Of a stretch of DNA of 64,000 bases, positions 12,600 through 24,187 are shown in pieces. A program made the translations under genes and the position numbers. The notes under the pieces are model-generated. The model had not been told where the DNA came from. It did no database searches and was given only the letters and a program-made list of their open reading frames with translations. The DNA lies in contig NW_027475146.1 of NCBI RefSeq assembly GCF_051020985.1, positions 1,488,001 to 1,552,000 of the forward strand, given 5' to 3'. Within the stretch, counting starts at the first letter, position 1; every line of letters begins with the position of its first letter. Origin of the DNA: Nomia melanderi. Taxonomy: Eukaryota > Arthropoda > Insecta > Hymenoptera > Halictidae.

Positions 12600-13720
12600 G
12601 TCAGGGTCAGGGAAAAATCCAATATATATCTGGTGATATCTCGGGTGCTATTACAGATAGCGCAATAAATCAAAGTGCATTGTCTGTAGGAGGTCCTGGC
12701 GCATGAATCTGTGCAGCGGGAACGACCTCGGACCACCAGGGGCCGAGAAAACCACCGTCTCATGGGGCCGGTCACTCAGGGTCAGGGGAAAATCTAATAT
12801 AAATCCTGTGATATCTCGGGTGCTATTACAGATAGAGCAATAAATCAAAGTGCATTGTCTGCAGGAGGCCCTGGCGCATGAATCTGTGTAGCGGGAACGA
12901 CCTCGGACCACCAGGGGCCGAGAAAATCACCGTCTCATGGGGCCGGACTGTCAGGGTCAGGGAAAAATCCAATATATATCTGGTGATATCTCGGGTGCTA
13001 TTACAGATAGCGCAATAAATCAATGTGCATTGTCTGTAGGAGGCCCTGGCGCATGAATCTGTGCAGCGGAAACGACCTCGGACCACCAGGGGCCGAGAAA
13101 ATCACCGTCTCATAGGGTCGGACACTCAGGGTCAGGGAAAAATCCAATATATATCTGGTGATATCTCGGGTGCTATTATAGATAGCGCAATAAATCAAAG
13201 TGCATTGTCTGTAGGAGGCCCTGGCGCATGAATCTGTGCAGCGGGATCTGCCTCGGACCACCAGGGGCCGAGAATATCACCGTCCCATGGGGCCGGACTG
13301 TCAGGGTCAGGGAAAAATCCAATATATATCTGGTGATATCTCGGGTGCTATTACAGATAGCGCAATAAACCAATGTGCATTGTCTGCAGGGGGCCCTGGC
13401 GCATGAATCTGTGCAGCGGGAACGACCTCGGAGCACCAGGGGCCGAGAAAATCACTGTCTCATGGAGTCCGACACTCATGGTCAGGGAAAAATCCAATAT
13501 ATATCCTGGTGATATCTCGGGTGCTATTACAGATAGCGCAATAAATCAAAGTGCATTGTCTGTAGGAGGCCCTGGCGCATGAATCTGTGCAGTGGGATCG
13601 ACCTCGGACCACCAGGGGCCGAGAAAATCACCATCTCATGGGGCCGGACTGTCAGGGTCAGGGAAAAATCCAATATATATCTGGTGATATCTCGGGTGCT
13701 ATTATAGATAGCGCAATAAA
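12600..13720 (+). repeat. Block E, copy 1 (related to 22.7-24.5 kb)
   Basis: Variants shared with 22.7-24.5 kb include AATATAAATCCTGTGATATC (12798/22951), the CATAGGGTCGG monomer (13112/23968), GATCTGCCTCGG with GAGAATATCACC (13246/24102), and the CATCTCATGG monomer near 13632. The offset moves from 10,156 to 10,856 bp, so four extra monomers lie in the second copy. Confidence 0.75.
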
Positions 13721-13882
13721 TCAAAGTGAATTATCTGCAGGGGGCCCTGGCGCATGAATCTGTGCAGCGGGAACGACCTCGGACCAGCGGGGGCCGAGAA
13801 AACCACCGTCTCATGGGGTCGGACTGTCCGGGTCAGGGAAAAATCCAATATATATCTGGTGATATCTCGGGTGCTATTAGAG

Positions 13883-13892
13883 ATAGCGCTAT
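13883..13892. other. 10-bp palindrome ATAGCGCTAT in variant monomers (example)
   Basis: Where GATAGCGCAATAAATC has changed to GATAGCGCTATAAATC, a perfect ten-base palindrome is created. Other copies are near 25790, 31570, 33848, 38931, 46815, 49270, 57500, 57850, 58728, 59073, 59946 and 62573. It is shared by higher-order copies, so it has been spread by duplication; no function is implied. Confidence 0.6.
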
Positions 13893-14214
13893 AAATCAAA
13901 GTGCATTGTCTGTAGGAGGCCCTGGCGCATGAATCTGTGCAGCGGGAACGACCTCGGACTTCGAGGGACGAGAAAATCACCGTCTCATGGGGTCGGACAC
14001 TCAGGGTCAGGGAAAAATCCAATATATATCTAGTGATATCTCGGGTGCTATTATAGATAGCGCAATAAATCAAAGTGCATTGTCTGTAGGAGGCCCTGGC
14101 GCATGAATCTGTGCAGCGGGAACGACCTCGGACCAGCAGGGGCCGAGAAAACCACCGTCTCATGGGGTCGGACACTCAGGGTCAGGGAAAAATCCAATAT
14201 ATATCCTGGTGATT

Positions 14215-14820
14215 TCTCGGGTGCTATTACAGATAGCGCAATAAATCAAAGTGCATTGTCTGTAGGAGGCCCTGGCGCATGAATCTGTGCAGAGGGATCG
14301 ACCTCGGACCACCAGGGGCCGAGAAAATCACCGTCTCATGGGGCCGGACTGTCAGGGTCAGGGAAAAATCCAATATATATCTGGTGATATCTCGGGTGCT
14401 ATTAGAGATAGCGCAATAAATCAAAGTGAATTATCTGCAGGGGGCCCTGGCGCATGAATCTGTGCAGCGGGAACGACCTCGGACCACCAGGGGCCGAGAA
14501 AACCACCGTCTCATGGGGTCGAACTGTCAGTGTCAGGGAAAAATCCAATATATATCTGGTGATATCTCGGGTGCTATTATAGATAGCGCATTAAACCAGA
14601 GTACATTGTCTGTAGGAGGCCCTGGCGCATGAATCCGTGCAGCGGCAACGACCTCGGACCACCAGGGGCCGAGAAAATCACTGTCTCATGGGGCCGGACT
14701 GTCAGGGTCAGGGAAAAATCCAATATATATCTGGTGATATCTCGGGTGCTATTAGAGATAGCAGAATAAATCAAAGTGAATTATCTGCAGGGGGCTCTGG
14801 CGCATGAATCTGTGCAGCGG
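14215..14820 (+). repeat. Block F, copy 1 (partner 17369-17974)
   Basis: About 3.5 monomers match 17.37-17.97 kb at an offset of 3,154 bp. Shared private variants are GTGATTTCTCGGG, GCAGAGGGATCG, AGTACATTG, and a GATAGCAGAATAAATC monomer followed by GGGGGCTCTGGCG. Beyond 14820 the copies diverge: this one continues with a GACCACGAGGGACC monomer, the other with GACCATCAGG. Confidence 0.8.
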
Positions 14821-14894
14821 GATCGACCTCGGACCACGAGGGACCGAGAAAACCATCGACACATGGGGCCGGACTGTCAGGGTCAAGGAAAAAT

Positions 14895-14912
14895 CCAATA
14901 TATATATCTGGT
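14895..14912 (+). repeat. TA-dinucleotide expansion in the A/T tract
   Basis: The usual AATATATATCTGG reads AATATATATATCTGG here, two bases longer, making one monomer 177 bp. It is the only such expansion I noticed and is consistent with replication slippage in the ATATATAT tract. Confidence 0.75.
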
Positions 14913-15739
14913 GATATCTCGGGTGCTATTATAGATAGCGCAATAAATCAAAATGCATTGTCTGTAGTAGGCCCTGTCGCATGAATCTGTGCAGCGGGAT
15001 CGACCTCGGACCACCAGGGGCCGAGAAAACCACCGTCTCATGGGGTCGGACACTCAGGGTCAGGGAAAAATCCAATATATATCTGGTGATATCTCGGGTG
15101 CTATTATAGATAGCGCAATAAATCAAAATGCATTGTCTGTAGGAGGCCCTGGCGCATGAATCTGAGCAGCGGGAACGACCTCGGAGCACCAGGGGCCGAG
15201 AAAATCACTGTCTCATGGAGTCCGACACTCAGGGTCAGGGAAAAATCCAATATATATCCTGGTGATATCTCGGGTGCTATTACAGATAGCGCAATAAATC
15301 AAAGTGCATTGTCTGCAGGAGGCCCGGGCGCATGAATCTGTGCAGCGGGAACGACCTCGGACCACCAGGGGCCGAGAAAACCACCGTCTCATGGGGTCGA
15401 ACTGTCAGTGTCAGGGAAAAATCCAATATATATCTGGTGATATCTCGGGTGCTATTATAGATAGCGCATTAAACCAGAGTACATTGTCTGTAGGAGGCCC
15501 TGGCGCATGAATCGGTGCAGCGGGGTCGACCTCGGACCACCAGGGGCCGAGAAAACCACCGTCACATGGGGCCGGACTGTCAGGGTCAGGGAAAAATCCA
15601 ATATAAATCTGGTGATATCTCGGGTGCTATTACAGATAGCGCAATAAATCAAAGTGCCTTGTCTGCAGGAGGCCCTGGCGCATGAATCTGTGCAGCGGGA
15701 ACGATCTCGGACCACCAGGGGCCGAGGAAACCACCGTCT

Positions 15740-17340
15740 CATGGGGCCGGACTGTCAGGGTAAGGGAAAAATCCAATATAAATCTGGTGATGTCTCTTGT
15801 GCTATTACAGATAGCGCAATAAATCAAAGTGCATTGTCTGCAGGAGGCGCTGGCGCATGAATCTGTGCAGCGGGAACGACCTCGGACCACCAGGGGCCGA
15901 GAAAACCACCGTCTCATGGGGTCGGACAGTCAGGGTCAGGGAAAAATCCAATATATATCTGGTGATATCTCGGGAGCTATTACAGATAGCGCATTAAATC
16001 TAAGTGCATTGTCTGTAAGAGGCCCTGGCGCATGAATCGGTGCAGCGGGGTCGACCTCGGACCACCAGGGGCCGAGAAAACCACCGTCACATGGGGCCGG
16101 ACTGTCAGGGTCAGGGAAAAATCCAATATATATCTGGTGATATCTCGGGAGCTATTACAGGTAGCGCATTAAATCTAAGTGCATTGTCTGTAGGAGGCCC
16201 TGGCGCATGAATCGGTGCAGCGGGGTCGACCTCGGACCACCAGGGGCCGAGAAAACCACCGTCTCATGGGGCCGGACACTCAGGGTCAGGGAAAAATCCA
16301 ACATATATCTGGTGATATCTCGGGTGCTAATAGAGATAGCGCAATAAACCAAAGTGAATTATCTGCAGGAGGCCCTGGCGCATGAATCTGAGCAGCGGGA
16401 ACGACCTCGGACCACCAGGGGCCGAGAAAACCACCGTCTCATTGGGCCGGACACTCAGGGTCAGGGGAAAATCCAATATATATCTGGTGATATCTCGGGT
16501 GCTATTAGAGATAGCGGAATAAATCAAAGTGCATTGTCTGTAGGAGACACTGGCGAATGAATCTGTGCAGCAGGAACGACCTCGGACCACCAGGGGCCGA
16601 GAAAATTGCAGATATTCGGAATCCGTCATCTAAGGTCATGTAAAAATCCAGCATATATCTGGCGATATCTCGGGTGCTATTAGAGATAGCGCAATAAATC
16701 AAAGTGAATTATCTGCAGGCGACCCTGGCGCATGAATCTGTGCAGCGGGATCGTCCTCGGACCACGAGGGACCGAGAAAACCATCGACACAAGGGGCCGG
16801 ACTGTCAGGGTCAAGGAAAAATCCAATATATATCTGGTGATATCTCGGGTGCTATTAGAGATACCGCAATAAGCCAAAGTGCATTGTCTGTAGGAGGCCC
16901 TGGCGCATGAATCTGTGCAGCGGGATCGAGCTCGGACCACCAGGGGCCGAGAAAACCACCGTCTCATGGGGCCGGACACTCAGGGTCAGGGAAAAGTCCA
17001 GTATATATCTGGTGATATCTCGGGTGCTATTACAGATAGCGCAATAAATCAAAGTGCATTGTCTGTAGGAGGCCCTGGAGCATGAATCTGGGCAGCGGGA
17101 ACGACCTAGGAACACCAGAGGCCGAGAAAACCACCGTCTCATGGGGCCGGGCACTCAGGGTCAGGGGAAAATCCAATATATATCTGGTGATATCTCGGGT
17201 GCTATTAGAGACAGCTCAATAAACCAAAGTGAATTATCTGCAGGAGGCCCTGGAGCATGCATCTGTTCAGCGGGAACGACCTCGGACCACCAGGGGCCGA
17301 GAAAACCACAGTCTCATGGGGCCGGACAGTCAGGGTCAGG
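15740..17340 (+). repeat. Block G, copy 1 of a 1.6 kb near-identical pair
   Basis: About nine monomers match 18192-19792 at an offset of 2,452 bp. The order includes GTAAGAGGCCC near 16015, two CGGTGCAGCGGGGTCG monomers, the TTGCAG type D monomer, GATACCGCAATAAGCC, and GAAAAGTCCAGTATATATC. I found no clear difference in the parts compared by eye. The left junction is at GAGGAAACC/GAGAAAATC and the right one where TATATCCTGG meets TATATCTAGT. It is one of the best candidates for a recent duplication. Confidence 0.85.
16489..16663 (+). repeat. Type D monomer 5 (TTGCAG form)
   Basis: The divergent 36 bp are at 16606-16641. It belongs to a block shared with 7.75-8.5 kb, 18.8-19.6 kb and 21.8-22.4 kb. 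Confidence 0.9.
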
Positions 17341-18191
17341 GAAAAATCCAATATATATCCTGGTGATTTCTCGGGTGCTATTACAGATAGCGCAATAAAT
17401 CAAAGTGCATTGTCTGTAGGAGGCCCTGGCGCATGAATCTGTGCAGAGGGATCGACCTCGGACCACCAGGGGCCGAGAAAATCACCGTCTCATGGGGCCG
17501 GACTGTCAGGGTCAGGGAAAAATCCAATATATATCTGGTGATATCTCGGGTGCTATTAGAGATAGCGCAATAAATCAAAGTGAATTATCTGCAGGGGGCC
17601 CTGGCGCATGAATCTGTGCAGCGGGAACGACCTCGGACCACCAGGGGCCGAGAAAACCACCGTCTCATGGGGTCGAACTGTCAGTGTCAGGGAAAAATCC
17701 AATATATATCTGGTGATATCTCGGGTGCTATTATAGATAGCGCATTAAACCAGAGTACATTGTCTGTAGGAGGCCCTGGCGCATGAATCCGTGCAGCGGC
17801 AACGACCTCGGACCACCAGGGGCCGAGAAAATCACTGTCTCATGGGGCCGGACTGTCAGGGTCAGGGAAAAATCCAATATATATCTGGTGATATCTCGGG
17901 TGCTATTAGAGATAGCAGAATAAATCAAAGTGAATTATCTGCAGGGGGCTCTGGCGCATGAATCTGTGCAGCGGGAACGACCTCGGACCATCAGGGGCCG
18001 AGAAAACCACCGTCTCATGGGGTCGGACACTCAGGGTCAGGGAAAAATCCAATATATATCCTGGTGATTTCTCGGGTGCTATTACAGATAGCGCAATAAA
18101 TCAAAGTGCATTGTCTGTAGGAGGCCCTGGCGCATGAATCTGTGCAGAGGGATCGACCTCGGACCACCAGGGGCCGAGAAAATCACCGTCT

Positions 18192-19792
18192 CATGGGGCC
18201 GGACTGTCAGGGTAAGGGAAAAATCCAATATAAATCTGGTGATGTCTCTTGTGCTATTACAGATAGCGCAATAAATCAAAGTGCATTGTCTGCAGGAGGC
18301 GCTGGCGCATGAATCTGTGCAGCGGGAACGACCTCGGACCACCAGGGGCCGAGAAAACCACCGTCTCATGGGGTCGGACAGTCAGGGTCAGGGAAAAATC
18401 CAATATATATCTGGTGATATCTCGGGAGCTATTACAGATAGCGCATTAAATCTAAGTGCATTGTCTGTAAGAGGCCCTGGCGCATGAATCGGTGCAGCGG
18501 GGTCGACCTCGGACCACCAGGGGCCGAGAAAACCACCGTCACATGGGGCCGGACTGTCAGGGTCAGGGAAAAATCCAATATATATCTGGTGATATCTCGG
18601 GAGCTATTACAGGTAGCGCATTAAATCTAAGTGCATTGTCTGTAGGAGGCCCTGGCGCATGAATCGGTGCAGCGGGGTCGACCTCGGACCACCAGGGGCC
18701 GAGAAAACCACCGTCTCATGGGGCCGGACACTCAGGGTCAGGGAAAAATCCAACATATATCTGGTGATATCTCGGGTGCTAATAGAGATAGCGCAATAAA
18801 CCAAAGTGAATTATCTGCAGGAGGCCCTGGCGCATGAATCTGAGCAGCGGGAACGACCTCGGACCACCAGGGGCCGAGAAAACCACCGTCTCATTGGGCC
18901 GGACACTCAGGGTCAGGGGAAAATCCAATATATATCTGGTGATATCTCGGGTGCTATTAGAGATAGCGGAATAAATCAAAGTGCATTGTCTGTAGGAGAC
19001 ACTGGCGAATGAATCTGTGCAGCAGGAACGACCTCGGACCACCAGGGGCCGAGAAAATTGCAGATATTCGGAATCCGTCATCTAAGGTCATGTAAAAATC
19101 CAGCATATATCTGGCGATATCTCGGGTGCTATTAGAGATAGCGCAATAAATCAAAGTGAATTATCTGCAGGCGACCCTGGCGCATGAATCTGTGCAGCGG
19201 GATCGTCCTCGGACCACGAGGGACCGAGAAAACCATCGACACAAGGGGCCGGACTGTCAGGGTCAAGGAAAAATCCAATATATATCTGGTGATATCTCGG
19301 GTGCTATTAGAGATACCGCAATAAGCCAAAGTGCATTGTCTGTAGGAGGCCCTGGCGCATGAATCTGTGCAGCGGGATCGAGCTCGGACCACCAGGGGCC
19401 GAGAAAACCACCGTCTCATGGGGCCGGACACTCAGGGTCAGGGAAAAGTCCAGTATATATCTGGTGATATCTCGGGTGCTATTACAGATAGCGCAATAAA
19501 TCAAAGTGCATTGTCTGTAGGAGGCCCTGGAGCATGAATCTGGGCAGCGGGAACGACCTAGGAACACCAGAGGCCGAGAAAACCACCGTCTCATGGGGCC
19601 GGGCACTCAGGGTCAGGGGAAAATCCAATATATATCTGGTGATATCTCGGGTGCTATTAGAGACAGCTCAATAAACCAAAGTGAATTATCTGCAGGAGGC
19701 CCTGGAGCATGCATCTGTTCAGCGGGAACGACCTCGGACCACCAGGGGCCGAGAAAACCACAGTCTCATGGGGCCGGACAGTCAGGGTCAGC
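18192..19792 (+). repeat. Block G, copy 2
   Basis: This is the second copy of 15740-17340. The 2,452-bp spacing is 14 monomers plus two extra bases, which come from extra-C monomers in the intervening stretch (near 17358 and 18059). Confidence 0.85.
18941..19115 (+). repeat. Type D monomer 6 (TTGCAG form)
   Basis: The divergent 36 bp are at 19058-19093. This is the +2,452 bp duplicate of the monomer at 16489. Confidence 0.9.
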
Positions 19793-21390
19793 GGAAAATC
19801 CAATATATATCTAGTGATATCTCGGCTGCTATTAGAGATAGCGCAATAAACCAAAGTAAATTATTTGCAGGAGGCCCTGGCGCATGAATCTGTGGAATGG
19901 CAACGAGCTCGGACCACCAGGGGCCGAGGAAACCACCGAAACATGGGGCCGGACAGTCAGGGTCAGGGAAAAATCCAGTATATATCTGGTGTTATCTCGG
20001 GTGCTATTAGAGATAGCGCAATAAACCAAAGTGCATTGTCTGTAGGAGGACCTGGCGCATGAATATGTGCAGCGGGAACGACCTCGGACCATCAGGGGCC
20101 GAGAAAACCACCGTCTCATGGGGTCGGACACTCAGGGTCAGCGAAAAATCCAATATATATCTGGTGATATCTTGGGTGCTATTAGAGATAGCGCAATAAA
20201 TCAAAGTGAATTATCTGCAGGGGGCCCTGGCGCATGAATCTGTGCAGCGGGATCGGCCTCGGACTACGAGGGACCGAGAAAACCACCGTCTCATGGGGTC
20301 GGTCACTCACGGTCATGGAAAAATCCAATATATATCTGGTGATACCTCGGGTGCTATTAGAGATAGCGCAATCCATCAAAGTGCACTGTCTGCAGGAGGC
20401 CCTAGCGCATGAATCTGTGCAGCGGGAACGACCTCGGACAACCAGGGGCCGAGAAAACCACCGTCTCATGGGGCCGGAATGTCAGGGTCAGGGAAAAATC
20501 CAATATATATCTGGTGATGTCTCGGGTGCTATTAGAGACAGCGCGATAAATCAAAGTGCATTGTCTGCGGGAGGCTCTGTCGCATGAATCTGTGCAATGG
20601 CAACGAGCTCGGACCACCAGGGGCCGAGAAAACCACCGACACATGGGGCCGGACAGTCAGGGTCAGGGAAAAATCCAGTATATATCTGGTGTTATCTCGG
20701 GTGCTATTAGAGATAGCGCAATAAACCAAAGTGCATTGTCTGTAGGAGGCCCTGGCGCATGAATATGTGCAGCGGGAACGACCCCGGACCACCAGGGGCC
20801 GAGAAAATCACTACCTCACGGGGCCGGACAGCCAGGGTCAGGGAAAAATCCAATTTATATCTGGTGATATCTCGGGTGCTATTAGAGATAGCGCAATAAA
20901 TCAAAGTGAATTATCTGCAGGGTGCCCTGGTGCATGAATCGGTGCAGCGGGATCGACCTCGGACTACGAGGGACCGAGAAAACCATCGACACATGGGGCA
21001 GGACACTCAGGGTCAGGGACATATCCAATATATATCTGGTGATATCTCGGGTGCTATTAGAGTTAGAACAATAAATCAAAGTCCATTGTCTGCAGGAGGC
21101 GCTAGCGCATGAATCTGTGCAGCGGGATCGACCTCGGACCACCAGGGGTCGAGAAAACCACCGAAACATGGGGCCGGGCACTCAGTGTCTGGGAAAAATC
21201 CAATATAAATCTGTTGATATCTCGGGTGCTCTTACAGATAACGCAATAAATCAAAGTGCATTGTCTGTAGGACGCCTTGGCGCATGAATCTGTGCAGCCG
21301 GAACGACCTCGGACCACCTGGGGCCGAGGAAATTACAGATATTCGGAATCCGTCACACAAGGTCATGTAAAAATCCAGCATATATCTGGT
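19691..21390 (+). repeat. Block C, copy 2 (partner 9360-11408)
   Basis: The diagnostic monomers of block C reappear in the same order. Two monomers are missing near 20.5 kb, and a GCGGGAGGCTCTGTCGCATG monomer at about 20566 has no partner in copy 1. Like copy 1, it contains no extra-C monomers although its flanks do, so it looks transplanted from the left part of the array or inherited from an ancestor of it. Confidence 0.8.
21216..21390 (+). repeat. Type D monomer 7, left half canonical-like
   Basis: The divergent 36 bp are at 21333-21368, but the left half reads GACGCCTTGGCGCATG instead of the type D GGCGAATG. The flanks match 11.2-11.4 kb at an offset of 9,982 bp, and the right half matches closely, so a short tract appears to have been exchanged near 21268-21290. 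Confidence 0.85.
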
Positions 21391-21915
21391 GATATCTCGG
21401 GTGCTATTACAGATAGCGCAATAAATCAAAGTGCATTGTCTGCAGGAGGCCCGGGCGCATGAATCTGTGCAGCGGGAACGACCTCGGACCACCAGGGGCC
21501 GAGAAAACCACCGTCTCATGGGGTCGAACTGTCAGTGTCAGGGAAAAATCCAATATATATCTGGTGATATCTCGGGTGCTATTATAGATAGCGCATTAAA
21601 CCAGAGTACATTGTCTGTAGGAGGCCCTGGCGCATGAATCCGTGCAGCGGCAACGACCTCGGACCACCAGGGGCCGAGAAAACCACCGTCTCATGGGGTC
21701 GGACACTCAGGGTCAGGGAAATATACAATATAAATCTGGTGATATCTCTTGTGCTATTACAGATAGCGCAATAAATCAAAGTGCATTGTCTGCAGGAGGC
21801 CCTGGCGCATGAATCTGTGCAGCGGGAACGACCTCGGACCACCAGGGGCCGAGAAAACCACCGTCTCATTGGGCCGGACACTCAGGGTCAGGGGAAAATC
21901 CAATATATATCTGGT

Positions 21916-22090
21916 GATATCTCGGGTGCTATTAGAGATAGCGGAATAAATCAAAGTGCATTGTCTGTAGGAGACACTGGCGAATGAATCTGTGCAGCAG
22001 GAACGACCTCGGACCACCAGGGGCCGAGAAAATTGCAGATATTCGGAATCCGTCATCTAAGGTCATGTAAAAATCCAGCATATATCTGGC
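21916..22090 (+). repeat. Type D monomer 8 (TTGCAG form)
   Basis: The divergent 36 bp are at 22033-22068. It is the fourth copy of the block first seen at 7.75 kb. Confidence 0.9.
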
Positions 22091-22790
22091 GATATCTCGG
22101 GTGCTATTAGAGATAGCGCAATAAATCAAAGTGAATTATCTGCAGGGGACCCTGGCGCATGAATCTGTGCAGCGGGATCGTCCTCGGACCACGAGGGACC
22201 GAGAAAACCATCGACACAAGGAGCCGGACTGTCAGGGTCAAGGAAAAATCCAATATATATCTGGTGATATCTCGGGTGCTATTAGAGATACCGCAATAAG
22301 CCAAAGTGCATTGTCTGTAGGAGGCCCTGGCGCATGAATCTGTGCAGCGGGATCGAGCTCGGACCACCAGGGGCCGAGAAAACCACAGTCTCATGGGGCC
22401 GGACAGTCAGGGTCAGGGGAAAATCCAATATATATCTAGTGATATCTCGGCTGCTATTAGAGATAGCGCAATAAACCAAAGTAAATTATTTGCAGGTGGC
22501 TCTGGGGCATGAATCTGTGCAATGGCAACGAGCTCGGACCACCAGGGGCCGAGAAAACCACCGAAACATGGGGCCGGACAGTCAGGGTCAGGGAAAAATC
22601 CAGTATATATCTGGTGATATCTCGGGTGCTATTATAGATAGCGCAATAAATCAAAGTGCATTGTCTGTAGGAGGCCCTGGCGCATGAATCTGTGCAGCGG
22701 GATCTACCTCGGACCACCAGGGGCCGAGAATATCACCGTCCCATGGGGCCGGACTGTCAGGGTCAGGGAAAAATCCAATATATATCTGGT

Positions 22791-22965
22791 GATATCTCGG
22801 GTGCTATTACAGATAGCGCAATAAATCAAAGTGCATTGTCTGTAGGAGGCCCTGGCGCATGAATCTGTGCAGCGGGAACGACCTCGGACCACCAGGGGCC
22901 GAGAAAACCACCGTCTCATGGGGCCGGTCACTCAGGGTCAGGGGAAAATCCAATATAAATCCTGT
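22791..22965 (+). repeat. Reference monomer, 175 bp, near-consensus
   Basis: This copy is close to the majority sequence and serves as a coordinate key, with offset 1 at its GATATC. Offset 20 is the three-state site (here C). Offsets 41-55 carry the GCATTGTCTGTAG form. Offsets 61-80 carry CCTGGCGCATGAATCTGTGC. Offset 88 is A (GGGAACGA form). Offsets 94-114 form an imperfect hairpin. Offsets 118-153 are the segment replaced in the minority subfamily. Offsets 154-170 are the A/T tract. In this copy the tail differs slightly (GGGGAAAATCC and AATCCTGT). By my count the consensus has 92 G+C in 175 bases and nine CpG sites. Confidence 0.9.
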
Positions 22966-24187
22966 GATATCTCGGGTGCTATTACAGATAGCGCAATAAA
23001 TCAAAGTGCATTGTCTGCAGGAGGCCCTGGCGCATGAATCTGTGCAGCGGGAACGACCTCGGACCACCAGGGGCCGAGAAAATCACTGTCTCATGGGGCC
23101 GGAATGTCAGAGTCAGGGAAAAACCCAATATATATCTGGTTATATCTCGGGTGCTATTAGAGATAGCGCAATAAATCAAAGTGCATTGTCTGTAGGAGGC
23201 CCTGGCGCATGAATCTGTGCAGCGGGATCGACCTCGGACCACCAGGGGCCGAGAAAATCACCGTCTCATGAGGCCGGACTGTCCGGATCAGGGAAAAATC
23301 CAATATATATCTGGTTATATCTCGGGTGCTATTAGAGATAGCGCAATAAATCAAAGTGAATTATCTGCAGGGGGCCCTGGCGCATGAATCTGTGCAGCGG
23401 GATCGACCTCGGACAACGAGGGACCGAGAAAACTATCGACACATGGGGTCGGACACTCAGGGTCAGGGAAAAATCCAATATATATCTGGTGATATCTCGG
23501 GTGCTATTACAGACAGCGCAATAAATCAAAGTGCATTGTCTGCAGGAGGCCCTGGCGCATGAATCTGTGCGGCGGGTACGACCTCGGACCACCAGGGGCC
23601 GATAAAATCACCGTCTCATGGGGTCGGACACTCAGGGTCAGGGAAAAATCCAATATAGATCCTGTGATATCTCGGGTGCTATTACAGATAGCGCAATAAA
23701 TCAAAGTGCATTGTCTGCAGGAGGCCCTGGCGCATGAATCTGTGCAGCGGGAACGACCTCGGACCACCAGGGGCCGAGAAAATCACTGTCTCATGGGGCC
23801 GGACAGTCAGAGTCAGGGAAAAACCCAATATATATCTGGTGATATCTCGGGTGCTATTACAGACAGCGCAATAAATCAATGTGCATTGTCTGTAGGAGGC
23901 CCTGGCGCATGAATCTGTGCAGCGGGAACGACCTCGGACCACCAGGGGCCGAGAAAATCACCGTCTCATAGGGTCGGACACTCAGGGTCAGGGAAAAATC
24001 CAATATATATCTGGTGATATCTCGGGTGCTATTATAGATAGCGCAATAAATCAAAGTTCATTGTCTGTAGGAGGCCCTGGCGCATGAATCTGTGCAGCGG
24101 GATCTGCCTCGGACCACCAGGGGCCGAGAATATCACCGTCCCATGGGGCCGGACTGTCAGGGTCAGGGAAAAATCCAATATATATCT

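Noticed and set aside
22791..22965. G-quadruplex in the GGGG...GGGTCAGGG part of the monomer
   Set aside because: Only three runs of three or more G lie close together; the fourth is about 21 bases away. A two-layer structure is possible but too weak to list.
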